This document shows positions 36,445 through 49,903 of a stretch of 64,000 nucleotides of DNA, in pieces; position 1 is the stretch's first letter, and every line of letters begins with the position of its first letter. This DNA comes from Diploscapter coronatus (lineage: Eukaryota; Nematoda; Chromadorea; Rhabditida; Rhabditidae): contig OZ038423.1 of assembly GCA_964036155.1 (NCBI GenBank), forward strand, positions 55,071,249-55,135,248. The letters are read 5' to 3'. The position numbers and the translations under genes are program-made. The notes under the pieces were generated by a model that did not search any database, had not been told where the DNA came from, and worked only from the letters and a program-made list of their open reading frames with translations.

Positions 36445-36476
36445 TCCTCGACAAGGCCAACGGAGAGAGGCTGCAT
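36445..36476 (-). promoter_or_regulatory. Leader with overlapping uORF before the bZIP start
   Basis: A CCCAG acceptor at 36479-36477 is followed directly by ATGCAGCC. This upstream ATG (36476) opens a 15-codon frame, out of frame with the main ORF, that stops after the main ATG at 36444. If the acceptor is a trans-splice site, initiation at the bZIP start would require leaky scanning. The leader is open in the main frame too, so an additional upstream coding exon cannot be excluded. Confidence 0.35.
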
Positions 36477-37008
36477 CTGGGAAGAATCAACACCAGCCAA
36501 AAACCATCAACATTTCCAGTCAAAATGAATGAGTTCTTAAAATGGGAAAAATTAGTCTGAAAAAAGCTATTTTAAAAAATCAAAGATACTGTCAGGTCGT
36601 TTCAGACGACTGAATATGGTCAATATATGAAATGGATAAAACTTCAATCGTTTTTTTCTCACTCAACAACAAAAACTTGAATAACTTGAAAACGAAACGG
36701 TACGATATCATAAACTTTCTAAATCAAGGCAAAATAATTGTCTTAATTTAAGAAAAGTTGATGTGATAACGTTAACGAAAACGAAACAAGCATAAAGCGA
36801 ATTTCAACAATCAAGAGATAAAAATGAAAAAAGAATGTTTAGAATGAAAAAGAGAAGCTGACACTCAACAACAACATTCCTTATGTAAACTTGGGAATAA
36901 AAAAAGGAAAGTGCACACGGCAGACAAAATGAATAAATTGATGGAGGATTGAGACCAGATGAGAACTCGAGAAGAAAAAGAAAAAGAACAAGAAGCAAAG
37001 AAGATAGT
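36477..37008. other. Gap between CCT5 3' end and bZIP gene
   Basis: About 530 nt between two tandem minus-strand genes. On the minus strand the region after the CCT5 stop is pyrimidine-rich. No clear AATAAA was seen. The gap is longer than the ~100 nt usual inside nematode operons. Confidence 0.4.
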
Positions 37009-40000
37009 CTAATGGCCGTGAGCTGCTTCCTCATCCGGCACTCGCACGTCGTCGATCTTCAGAATCATGCGGACTACCTGAACTCATGAAATTAAGAATA
37101 ATCTTGTTTGTACACAAATGAAAAGGCTTCTCAGGAAATTCGATCATTTGATAAAGTTGTGAAAGTTTAAGACGGAATAACTTTGGTAAGGAAAAAATCT
37201 CTAAATTTTACATGAAACTAAATAAAACGTTTGAAATGTAGATTCATTCGCTTCTAAACCAACGCTCTTCCCTTCCAATTTATTTTTAATTCGGGAACTT
37301 TTCAGCAGAATTTATTTCATTACCTGAGTAGCCAAGCTGATCTGCTCCCTCTTGGAGAGCAATGTCTCAATCACGGCCTGCTGCTTCATGTCGTTGGTCT
37401 GTCGGAACATCGCATCGATGCCCAGATGCGGGTTGCCAGTCGAGATTTGCTGGGCCTGCAAATCATAACTTAAAGTTACTTTTTATAAAGACTATCGATT
37501 ACCTTGAGTTCAGTGACGGAGTCCATGGGAGAGAGACCGCTGTTCTCAGCCAGAGCCATCGGAATCGACTCCAGAGCGTCGGCAAACGCGCGGAACGCGT
37601 ACTGCTCGATGCCTTCGATCTGAAAATACACAACAATTAGCTATTTTTGGCAATTTCGATATTAACTTCGACTTTATTTATTTTAGGGTTAAAGTTAAAT
37701 TCAAACTGCTGTAGAAATGCCAATTTTTAGCATCTATGGTATAACAGATTTCAATTCCGTTTTGCATTTCTTTCTCTAAATTTGTACCTTATCAGCCTCC
37801 TGTGCGACTTTGATGGCACAAGCCAACTCGGCCGACCCGCCTCCGTAGACAATTCGATTGTCTCTGACCAGGTTGCGGATCACGCACAGCGCGTCGTGCA
37901 GAGAGCGCTTCGCCTCGTCGATAACCATCTGCAATCACAAGAATGTGAAAGTCCAGAATTGAATTGTATACCTTATTTCCGCCTCTGATAAAGACGGTGA
38001 CGGCCCTGCTGTTGGGGCACTGCTCGATGGACAGCATGCGGTCCTTGGCCGTCCCGAATGTGATTTCCCGAACCAGACCCGCAGAGCCGAGCTTCTTGTC
38101 TGTCAGTTCGGAAAATCTGGAATATTCGTTATTTCGTTTTCGATGTAAGGATGAAATACCTCGGAACGATGCGAGCATTCGTGGCGATAGCCAGCAACTC
38201 GATCTCCGGTCCGCCGACCCATCTGACTGCAGGCAGGTCCCTGGCTTGCAGCAGGTGGTTGGCCTCGTCATCGAATCCCCACTGGCAAATTGCCAACGTG
38301 GCCCCCGACTGCTTCACCTGCAATTCACCGTTCACAATTTAATGACATCATATCAGCCCTGATCTATCCAGTTCCCCTTTTCATATCCTCCATATCAAAA
38401 CATTGCATGGCATTTACACCAAAACAATGACGTGACTTTCTCAAGCAAATTCGACCCGAAACACCAAACTACTACTGAATGCAAGTGTTGCTTTTCCTAT
38501 TTGAAATCAGATTTGAGAAGTGGAAACTTCATTAATTTCCTTCGAAAATATCACCACCTGCCCCAATCAGAAGATAACAAAATTCGTGATGAATTTAAAT
38601 TTATCTGCGAAATTAAAAAAGCAGCTGAATATATGGGGAAATGTTTTGAGAGAACGTCATGTGGTATGCATAGAAAAAGGGAAGAAAGGAGAGGATTTGT
38701 AGTGGGGCAACAAAATAAATCATGTCTGGTAAAAGCTCCGATCTATATCACTAGACTTATTCACAGTATAACATTGAAAATCTACGCATTTTGACCAAAA
38801 ACTAGCTCTTTTTACTGAATTCTTAACCTACGCGTTACACGTGGTATTTGGATTAAACAATTTTAGAGAAAATGTAGTACAAATTGTTAACCAAACTGAT
38901 CGCCCTCTATTCGTAACATGTGGCATTTGATTTGTAATCTTGTTAATTGCGCATTTGAATATTCTTGTAAATTGCATCCAATTGTTTCTTTGGAAAAGAA
39001 GTGTCCTTAGGTCCGGTGTTTCGAATAGACTACAATGTTAGTGTTCCCTATCTTTCACCTGATCGATCATCTTCTCGAAAGTCTCCTTTTCGTATTCCCT
39101 CAGCTTCTGGAAGTCCTCGCTCGAAGTGATGTCCAGCTTGTGCTTGGTCTTCGGCTTCGGGGGCTCGAACGGGCACGTCAGAATCGCGATCTGAAATAAA
39201 AATTAAAATACCGACAAATTTAGCAAATTCCAACCATGTGTCTACTTTAAAAATAAAGTAGACCATTTTGATAAACACGATTTTGTATCAGGAAAGTGTT
39301 TCGATTTTTAACAAATAGCTTCTTATCTCAAAAGGCAAAATTGCCCTACCTTAGCGTCTTTCAACTCCTTAGGCATCTGGGGATGCGACATGGTTTTGTC
39401 GATGATGATTCCCTTCACGAGGACGGAATCCTCCAAACGACCACCCACCTGCAATCATTCATTATTATTCTACTTCTTTCGTTTTTCTCTTACCTTTCCC
39501 TCGACTTTGATGAGTTCGAAGTTGACATCCTTCGTGTCCAGATCGGCCACGGACAGCACTGCACCCACGGCGATCTCTGCGAACTGCCGCAGGGCGCGAT
39601 TCACGCTGAACATTTAGAAAAACGTTATTTGAATAGGCCTTTTCCGGCTCTTTTTCCTTACATTTTGCTGCCGAGCGAGGTCTGAGCCGTCTCGATGAGT
39701 TTCTCCTTCTCGTGGACGGGGAACTCATCAGCGATCGCGTCCAGTGTCTCGAGGGCCTGAAATTAGAGAATTATAAAATCGAACTTTTATCCTGAAGAAT
39801 TTGTAATATTTCATTTTATCGTATGTATGAGTCTTGTAAAATTCATTAGCAAAAATTAATTCTATTTGAAAGATTCGACTTCAACCCAGACTCTGATGAA
39901 TTTTAGAAATGACGATAAAATTGTATGCTAATGAATATGCTCAAGAGATCATGTATTAGAATTTATTTTTACCTTCTTGCAAGCCAGATCGAATCCATCG

Positions 40001-43000
40001 GCGATTTTGATGGGGTGAATACCCTTGTCGATAAGGTGTTCAGCCTCCTCGAGTAAAGCTCCCGCAAGCACTGAAACATTGGAAATGAGAACGAGATAAA
40101 GCACCTGACGGGATGCTGAATATGCAGAATATGATTGTATCCGGACAGAGCAAGAAGAGAAGGAGAGAATCAAAGCACGAAAGGAAGAAAATAGGAAGAA
40201 GATGAAGAAGGGTGTAGAATGTCTGAAGGAAGACAATTCAGGTGAATGCAGAATGCACAAAATGGAAATGAAGATGAAGAGATAGACTCGGGATGCTGAT
40301 TGGATGCATTGAATAATGGCTGATGAATGCCAAATGAGCAGTGTTTGTATCCCCTCTCTCCGCTTAGGAGCAACCTTTATCACCTCCAGCCAAGGGGAAA
40401 TCAGTCAAGCGGATAATTCGCAGGTAAATAGTTCTCCTCAAATAGATTAAGCCGAGAGATCAAACTCGCATAGGAAATAAATGTTGATGGAATAGATAAA
40501 TGAAGAGCAGACAAATTGAAAATTTTCACAGCCCTTAAAACTGACAAAATGCAAGCCGCTTATGCTCTGGACGGAGATTATCACTGAAATGGCTGCATAA
40601 TTCTTAGATCCTAAATCCCTCGAATATCCACATTTTATCCTAAAATCTCTAATTCCAACTAATCCTCTCCAAGATACAGAATGTAAATAATGGTCGTCGT
40701 ATCACGAAGAGTCGAAATGAAGCAGCATTGATTCGAGAAAATTGAACATAACAAACACGCAAAATGAGTGGAATGAAATAGGAAATAGTGAGAAAGAAGA
40801 TGAAAGAAAAAGGTAAGGGGATTGGCCAGGAAAGGGGAAGAGAAGGCAGACATTAATTTAATTGCGCGTTTAATCGAGGCCTTCTCACATTTCTTTGCAT
40901 TCCCGCCATTGTTTCAATTGGCCATGCCTGAACACGTCACGCGCAGAAAACTGAACCTAGAAGTGCTCAACTGAGGCTCACAATCTACTCAAAGCTCCTG
41001 TGACAGGACTAGAATGGAGTTTATACATGATTTTAACTTGTTTTCTTATAATATCACGGATGAAATATTGAATATTGCGTATAAAGTTTAGCATGTAACG
41101 AAAATCAGCAGAGGAGAGGTTTCATTATGATTATAGGAATATAAATTTATGCTGTACAATTGCAAAAACACATGATTATGCTTCAGAATATGGAAGAAAA
41201 AGGTTAGATGATTTATTATAAAGAGTAAAAAATCTTCTACAAGGACATTATGAGCCGTGAAAACAAAGCGCTAAGAACAGTTCGAATTTGTAGTTGGCGC
41301 TTTTAAGAAGCGGCAAAAAATGGAAGGAGATGAATATCAAAATAACCAGGACAATAATAAAGAAGCGACGGAAGGAATAAATATGGAAAAGTGCACGGCG
41401 CAGGAAATTAGAAATCCCCGACATTTAGGCGAAAATCTGTAAGAGAATGAACCAAGTACAACCAGCAACAATAACAAGTTTTTGTATTTTACACCTGAAA
41501 ATACTCAAAGATTCAACGATTATGGATCAGGTAAAATGGAGAAAAAGGCAAGAAAAGATGGAGAAAGGAAATTGGGCCGGTAGACAGTTTCCAGATCGAG
41601 TTTAATTTCCGATGCCCTAGACAGGAAGGGAATAAGAATAGATGGATATGGAGCAAGAGTCAGGCAGTCAGTCAGGCTCAAGATCTAGAAGGTGCCCAAA
41701 TAATTAACCAGCAAGACGAGATAAGAGCCGACCGAGGGATGTAATAAAAATGAAAATGTCTGCGCGCAGAGGGGAAAGGGACCTGAACTATGCACATGGC
41801 AAATTAGAATTGGACTAGAAACTGAAAACTGCCAACAGACAAACAAAAAGAGGACAGAAAGAAACAGAAACAGAGCAAATTGCCACTTGCAGGAGGGCTA
41901 ATTAAAGAATGAAGACAGGAAAAGGGGAAGGAGGAAGGAGAGTCAGAAGCAGAAAGCGGAACAGTGACACGCAATGTCAGAACGAGGTAGAAGGGAATCA
42001 AAGAATATGGAAACAAGGATTTCATAACACAGAAAAAAGTTGTGCACGAGTGTAAGAGGGAGGAATTGACTAGCAACCAGGAGACGCTGCAAATCAGCGA
42101 CGGACAGAATGGAGAATGGAATGCTGAATGCAAAATGGAAGATGAAAATGGTGAGTAAGCAGCAAAGTTGAGAGAACAGCAAAAGAAATGAGAAGGGTAT
42201 AACGGAAACTTCAAAGGAGGTGCATAATATCGATAAAAATCGGGACTCGCAAGGAATTGAAAAGTTTCACATGTTATGAAAAATGGAATTCGAGAAGAAG
42301 TGCATAGAGCAGGCGGAGTTTTGGCCTGGCGAATTTTGTAGGATAATTACTTCAAAGATGTGAAAAAATTGTTCAGTCATAATAACGTCCGTAAAGTGCA
42401 TAATTCTGGCTTATCCTTATTAAGAGCTGAAGGAGGATAAAAGTTAAAGAAGGCGTGATATAAAAATTAACCGAATACACGTTTCGTCATCATGCTTCCG
42501 AGCTCATTGGAAAGTCCACACATATCAACTATTACTCATTTCCAAATTGGATGATAAACTTCCAAGTTGATTGTGATGAGTGTTTTTAAGAAGAAAGTGC
42601 TCTGCAAGTCTCATAAATAGTTTCCTACCGACTAGGGAAGGTCGCAATGAAAGGGTGGCAGTAATTTAAAAAAATAAATAAATAAATAAGTCTAGGCAAA
42701 AACTGAATTACACCGTTCGGTTCCTTATCACCAGATGAGTTCAGAGGTATTAGGTTTCGTTGGGAATTCCACTTTGAGTTCGTGGATCTCTCTCTAGTGA
42801 GCCTAACAGAATTTGATCTGTCTGTTGCATTCTCGCATTCCTAGAATAATTAACGCTACCTACAAATCATCGCTTTCCGATTAAAACACAGAAGTGGCAA
42901 AAACTCGGCAGAAAATCCGCAATTTCCTTTGAGCGCTCGAGTTAAAAATGCACCAGAAGAAGAAAAAGAGTGCAAAGCGATGTTAAATGAAAAAGAAGTC

Positions 43001-46000
43001 AGGGGAACATATCTGAACATGGAAAAGGAAAGAGAAGCATTGCATTAATGAGAAGGGGAAGGAGTTGTGAACCGAGAGAGGAATTGAATTGGACAATCTG
43101 CAGGCAGAACAAGAAGAAGAAGAAAGAAACAGCTATGCATAAATGTGAAGCAAAGCAGAAGCAAGGACAGAGGCAGACCAAAAGCAGCTGAGGCAGAGCC
43201 TAGAAGAGATCTCCATCTCACTCCTCACTCAGAGGCAGAAGCCTCGCTCAGACACATCGATTCTTCTGAATGCCCTGCACTCCTCTCCCAGTCCTTCTCT
43301 CTTCCCTCTCCCCTTCCCTTCTGCAGCTGCTTTTTCATGACGTCCTGCCTGCCTGTTGCCAGTTCTCCACTTCTAGATTAAAATGAAAAACGCAATATTT
43401 CCTGTTGAAACAATTCGAAAACATTAACTTATTCTCGCGCGAGATCTCCAAAAGGGAATTCGAAAACTTCATAAATTTGTGGAAGTCGAGAGGGGGTCGT
43501 GCAAAAAGGGGAATAAGTGACTGAATTATTTAATGGAGAGAGACAATGCGACTGAATATCTCAGTGACCGACACTCGCCAAATATGTTCGATTAGTGGAA
43601 AAATGAAGAAATGGAGGGAAAAAATGAAGACAAGACAGGGAGAGAGCGAGAAAGAGACTGGCAGAAGGTAGGCAGAAAGAAGCTGCAGGATTCTGAAGCG
43701 AAAGACGATCGAAACACAGATCGAATGAGCGTATGTGATCTACTACGTCACAGAGGAGGATTTTAATAGACCAAAGAATTTTTATATGAATTTTGTTGAA
43801 CATTAGAAAGCTGGCAATGGTTGGAAATTTGTATTGGTTACATAGAAAATTGTACCTCTAGAGATGATGAAATAAAGAAGGAAATCAACACTCTTCACCT
43901 TGAAATAATTACTGTCATACAAAAAGGAAGAACCAACAATGTTTGAAATTTCAAATGTTACGAGAAAGAAATTCTAAATTTGGTATGTGCGATAAGGAAG
44001 CTGTGAAATATCAGTTAGTCCGATTTATTATTTGATCTATCAGATGAGTCAAAATATTTTGATGCACACGGATATCGATTTTCAATATGAGAAATAGTAA
44101 TCGACTACTAGTGATTTTGCTGATGATGATCGAGATAAAAATTGGAGAAGAGAAAATTTGAAGGCAATGTGATGTTCTTTAATCATTCCTTCCATTTTCC
44201 ATAGCAGAACATAGCAGAAGAGAATGTCGAGTTTTCATCTTTGTTTCTCTCCACTCTCCCCCATTCTCCATACTCTCTAGTCTTTCAGTCCCCCGTTTGA
44301 TTTTCCCGATTCGATTCCTCTTTTCCTTTTCAGGCAATCAATTTGTCTGTCTTCTTTCCACCTCTCATTTTTCATTCTCTCCGATTTTTCACTCGTTTAG
44401 TTTCTGCTTCTCTAGCTCATGCACTATTTCGGTCTCGCGCTTAGCCAATTTTTGTTTTTTGACTCATCGTCTGTGCAGAGAGACGCAACGACAAAACCAA
44501 GTAGAAAATCAGTGAAAAATAGCGAGGGGAATGAGGAGAGGAGAAAAGAAGACAGAAATGGGAATAGAGGGAAGTTGAGAAGGAGAGTGGGACTGACAGA
44601 ATGACAGGCAAACTGAAACAGAAACATTGAAGTTGGAGAGATGGGAGGAGGGCATTAAATCGGTGAAAAACTGTGCGAACGATATGAAGTGATAAAACGA
44701 ATGAGAGCAAGTTGGAGAGTACGTCGATAATTGATAGTTGTTTGGGAATAAGAAATTGTCAAGGATAAATTATTTTTAAAATCTAGCGCCTTTAAAAGAA
44801 CTTCTAAAAGTATCAACAGAAACAGGTGATTTGGATAGCTCATCAAAATAAGTCATTTTTCGGATCGTATAGACTTGTTGACATCTCGAATGAGATGTGT
44901 TTTGAAGAGGGAAAAGGAGAATCGATATTTCGGTCAGTGATAATTCAATTTCGTCTATTCTTGTTGCTGAGAGAAGGTTTCAGAGTCCGAAAAAGGAAAG
45001 GGAAGGAGAAAAAAGAACATGAGCAATCTGTCAATCTGTGCTTCAATAATTGCATTCCTTTACTGACACAGACACACGAACACGGGGCTCACGGAGGGAA
45101 GAATGCATGACGAAAGGTTCGAAAGGAAGGGAGGGAATGTGAAAAGGTCAACAAAAAACAAACTAAACGTAAATGACGATGCTGCAATGCATGAGAAGTT
45201 TGATAAGCATAAGATCATGAATTTTTTAAGAATGCACTATATATGAAATTCATCGAATCTTTCAGACTATATCAAAGGAGAACAGAGACAGCATAAAGCT
45301 CCTAGATAGTTCACGGTTCAAATATCATAACCTGCACAATACCATGATTTTTCATTTCCCATCAGATAGTCGAATTTCGTTTTAGAGATCAGCAAATTTA
45401 ATCAAGTTGTTATTAATTTCATTACCAAATTATCCATACAAGATCTTCGTCGAGATTATGCATCAGAGCTCTAATTTAATTTACGGAGAATTACAAATTT
45501 TTTTTTATGAGAGTCTAGTTAATTTCTACTGAAACAAAGACCCTATTTTTCGCGTCCCTCGAAATGTCAAAATATCTTCCAGACTTTAGGCGCATTTTGT
45601 CTGCTTGTCATCGGACAATTTCATGCATTCATAACAAATGCAACGAGAAGTAGAGGAAGACAAGGAAAAGAAATGACTGAATGAGACGAAGGGAACGAGC
45701 ATATTTATGCCTGCTCTTCTAAGTAACGGCTAATTTATAGACCGCAGACAAAAACTTGATTACTTTTTACCTAATTACAGAAAAACGTCTGCTCTCTAGA
45801 GTGAGTATTTAACAAATGAGCATTTACGAAGCCCCATTTAGCTTGAAGTTATTAAATTGAAAAATGCATTAATTAACTGTGAAACAGCTGAATTCGAGTG
45901 AGAAGAAGGAGACGATTAAATATGAAACGGGGAAAATGAGCAGTCAAATAAGGGGATAATGACTATTTTAAAGGAGAAATGAAAGAACAAGGCAGGGTTC

Positions 46001-49000
46001 GGAAAGATCTGAAACTCGACGGTTCTAAACGTGAAAAAGGAAAATCTTGCGGTGAAAGGGAATGAAACTAAAGTCGAATATTGTTTACCTCTGGCAAACT
46101 CACAAACTCGCCAAGACTCTTTCCAGATGCAATGAAACGCAATCAACTGCAATGAAGAATGAAGGAATGCAGGGAAGGAAGGAATTTATGAAACTAGGGG
46201 AAATGAAAAAGTATGAGATTGGATGTAAGAATATTGCATGAACGCGAAAATGAATAATTTATTAGTGTCATATAAGTCTGAAGGCAAAACTTTCTCTACA
46301 CTCAGACAAAACTTCGTCGAATTCTATCTACCTTCTGAAATTGAGATTTATTTGGTTCATTAGAAACAAAATTGGGAGTAATTCACCATGGTAACATTTT
46401 GGAAATAAGAATTGTAAATGACTATTCTGAAGTGTACGGAATTGTTTCTAACAGTGTAGTACCTATGATTTCTCTCCACTACTCTCAGATGGAGATAGGT
46501 GAATTCCTTCTACGTTCTGCAGTCAGTTTTCTTCTCCTCGTCCCTTCTTCCTTTCCTGTTCCTTATCATTTTCTCTCTCCTTCTTTCCTTCTCTCCTTCC
46601 CTCTCCCTTTTCCTTTAGATGTCACGCGCAACTTCTACCCAACACACTGAACCAAAGAAATAGAAAATACTTGAAAGAACATGCAGAATGGCGAGTGAGA
46701 AGAGATGAAAAGTGCAAAAACAAAATCGATAGAGAGACAGACAGAGATGCATGAAATGAGAGAGGCAGAGAAAGAGAGACACTACGTAAACGCAAGTCTA
46801 TGTCTCTAATAGGAGAAAAATTAGATGAGATTGGAGATAGAATGGGGAATGGAAGAGAGGAGAGAACGTGAGGACGATACGCAACGTGAGCAAATAAACA
46901 ACACATTTCGAAGAGAAGTTTTTGCCCGAATAAGCTGATCAATCAGAAATTAGAGAGTTCACGCCTCAAGTGACAGAATTAGCGCTACCCACAGATAGGA
47001 AATCAGGCAGATGAAGTATAGCGCTACTTGCAAGAATAAGTTACAGGCATGGTTTTTCATAAACTATAAAAGATTTTCCTCGTAATATAAAGCGGATTAA
47101 CCTATAAAAATCCAAAAGTTCATCGATTTAATAAAGATTATGTTAATCTTAGAAATGTTTGAAAAACCGTCGATGAAAGATCTGTAAAATTCTGGGAAGT
47201 TTGGGAGGGTTTGAGTGTAAGTCATTGTGGCAGCAGTTTGCTGGATTCAATTCATTTCGACAGTCCTATCTTTTCTCCTTCTTTCTGTCTCTTCGTTTTT
47301 CTCTTTCAGCTTCGGCCTCGCACGTCACACAGCAAATATCAATCTGCGTGTTCTCTTGCGCTCTTCATTTTCGAGTAAATCGTTGGCAAAACCAGGGCCA
47401 GGCAAGACTCATCATTTCCTCTGCTCTCAAACCGTTTCATCCTCTTCTTTCAACCACAAAACTATGTGCCTACGCAAGAACCTACACTACACACCAATCA
47501 ATTGTGGTTTCTTCAAAAGCCATTCAGCTCAGAAAGAAAATAGTGTTGACGAAGAAGAAAATCGGGAGGAATTGCCCGAATTAGTAATGCTGAAAAGCCT
47601 ATGTACCAATCAATTTTTAAACCTTGGCAAGTTCATCCAATTTGAAATCGAAATAGTTGATCGAGAAGAAAATAAATGTGAACTCTGCCAGACGAAGCAA
47701 GGATTTAATTCAGGGTAGCCGTACGATCTACCACCCATGGGATTTCCTTTCAAATTTTGCATCTCGAGATAGAAATCGACCAAAATTTACATCAATTAAT
47801 GATGATATCATAACGCAGATTTCGGCCTTGCGACCCACCCCCGTACATTTTCTGTGCCCGAATTAAATGCTACCTAGGCGTGAACTATCTAAATAAGCGA
47901 TCACTAGATTGAGTAAACCTTCCTAGAATCCATCAAAGTTTTATCGGGAATTTTGGAATGGAATAGAATCGGTTTCTTTGAATAAAAGACGTCAGTCTTA
48001 AACCTAATATGCAATGATGTTTGGGAATAAAAATGATAAGGGAAAATGAAGACTGAAGGACGAGAACATGAGACTGTTAGGCAGTCAGATAGCAGAGAAG
48101 CCGTGTCAAGACTGATAAGGCTGGTGATAGCAGATATGACATGCAAGCTGAAGAGAAGGAACTCGTAAAGAAATGTGGAGTTTCAAATCAACAAGTTCAA
48201 TAATCGGGCTGTGATTTGTAAACAGAAATTAATGAGATTTACAATTTTTTTGCAAGCGACTAAACAAATAGTGAAATGTCTGAAGCAGAGCAAATATTCT
48301 ATAAAAATCGGAAACTTAGATATACTGAAATTCCTAGAGACTAGTGACTTGAAAAGATAACATGCATAATTAGAATACATTTTCCTTATCTATCGTCTCT
48401 ATAAATTAACCTTTCTAGTTTGAAAAGCTAAGAGATTTTGCCAGTCCATCAAAATTTCAGATAACATTCGTGCAGAATTTGTAGACCTCACGAATTATGA
48501 AAATGCACTTCTGTCGAGAATAATAATCTAAAATCGCTATGTTTCTCCCTTGCTTTCTACACCCGACTAGAATTCGCCAATCTAGAAGGTCGAAACGATG
48601 AAAATTGGAGATAAAAAGGAGAAAAATGGTCGAAAAAGAATGATTCGCGCTAAGCGAAGAAGAAAGGAATTAAGATAGATTTGGGGACTCGGAAGAGGGG
48701 GAGAAAATGGCTAGATGAAGAGAAAGAGGAGGTTGAATAAAGAAACCTCGCTCAGAATTAGTCATAATCAATGAAGCCAGAAAGGATAAAAGGTTATGAA
48801 GTTAGACAGGATATTAAAATTAGAATACACGGTTAATTTGGTAAATATTATTAAACAGGAAGAAGATAATAAATTCTCCCTATCCAGGTTGATTAGTATT
48901 TTCTGGGCAAATTGAAAAGCGTGAACTAACCGACAACCCCCGTAGTGCCATCGCCAATTTCGTTGTCCTGGGACTTGCTGAGCTGTACCATGAGCTTGGC

Positions 49001-49896
49001 GACGTGGTGCTGCACGTCCATCTTCTCCATGATCGTCGCTCCATCGTTCGTGATCGTCACATCGCCATCGGGGGAGACCTAAAAATATAATGCCTTGAGT
49101 TTAAACGATTTCTTAAAGTACAGGCGAGAAAGAACGCTTCATGTTTTTTGCACACAACTGATAACAGGAGTACAGAGACTACCACTTTTTTAGAACGCCT
49201 TGTTATAAAATAAGGATTTTAGAGTAATTAAAACTCGATCGATCGGAATGTTGCAACGAAGTAGGAATTAACCCAGTCTGATTTGACGCTGTACGCTTTC
49301 AATGTTAAATTCATTTGAACATGGTAGGATCATTTTTGGCAAACAAATGAATGTTTCCCGTTCAACAATTATGCGCTCTGACATGGATCGTCTTAAATTT
49401 GTAATATTCGAAGAGTTTGAAGACTCACAATCATTTTGTCGAGTCCGCGAGGTCCCAACGAGGAGCGCAGCGTGTTCGACACGGAGCGAGCAGCCAGAAT
49501 GTGGCTCTGAAAATATGCAAAGTCATTTTTATTCTTATTCTTTCGAGATTACATGATTTTGCAAGAGTTCGAGAATAAACGTAAACCTCCAATTCAATTA
49601 TAATTATTTCAGTGCTGATCTTTATGAGTTGATCACAACTAGTGAATATAATTAAGTCGGTCAATTCATCTGCATCATGTTGAATATTATCTTCTTACAA
49701 TGTTCAGAAATTAGCACGCATTGGTACTTGTTCAAACATACACAGAAGAAAATGAATAGGCATTTTGAGCAAAGAAACCAGCGGTCCGTACCTTGAGTGC
49801 ATCGACGCCAGTCAGCCTGCGCTGCTTCTCCTGGTCTCTCATGACGATGAACGGCTGACCGTACTCGTCGAACAACAGCTGAGCCATCGCACTCAT
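37009..49896 (-). CDS. cct-5: T-complex chaperonin subunit epsilon
   Basis: Fourteen exons, 542 aa: 49896-49792, 49506-49429, 49078-48931, 40070-39973, 39756-39662, 39605-39494, 39448-39350, 39190-39059, 38317-38160, 38116-37972, 37928-37788, 37619-37503, 37455-37324, 37077-37009. It is one of eight subunits of the TRiC/CCT ring that folds actin, tubulin and WD40 proteins in the cytosol. The group II chaperonin motifs are present: [25 protein letters not shown], the ATPase motif GDGTTGVV (GDGTT at residues 103-107), [23 protein letters not shown], and the CCT5-type end [32 protein letters not shown]. Length equals that of other CCT5 proteins within a residue or two. The third intron is 8860 nt. 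The [14 protein letters not shown] junction across it is unambiguous. Confidence 0.96.
40071..48930 (-). other. 8.86-kb intron 3 of CCT5
   Basis: All other CCT5 introns are below 0.8 kb. This one contains long purine-rich plus-strand stretches (about 40140-40350, 41540-42200, 42950-43200, 44510-44640, 46660-46900) alternating with pyrimidine-rich ones (about 43210-43370, 44230-44400, 46480-46640, 47240-47330). There is a short AAAT microsatellite at about 42666-42689. Open frames here are low-complexity products of the strand bias, or lack an ATG. No nested gene is supported. Confidence 0.6.
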
Positions 49897-49903
49897 TCTG
49901 TCT
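49897..49903 (-). promoter_or_regulatory. Candidate trans-splice acceptor of CCT5
   Basis: CTGTTTTAG ends at 49902 on the minus strand, only 5 nt (ACAGA) before the ATG. A leader this short after an orphan acceptor fits SL trans-splicing. Confidence 0.45.

Noticed and set aside
36477..37019. Operon joining CCT5 and the bZIP gene
   Set aside because: Tandem and same strand, but the gap of about 530 nt is larger than typical nematode operon spacing and no SL2-type evidence can be read from DNA.
41804..42214. 136-codon minus-strand frame rich in Ser, Phe, Cys and Leu
   Set aside because: Low-complexity product of a purine-rich plus strand inside the CCT5 intron.
47227..47718. 163-codon open frame in the CCT5 intron with a hydrophobic start and six cysteines
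   Set aside because: The frame opens with GTG, not ATG, and its hydrophobic run comes from a local pyrimidine-rich tract. No splice partner or upstream ATG was found.
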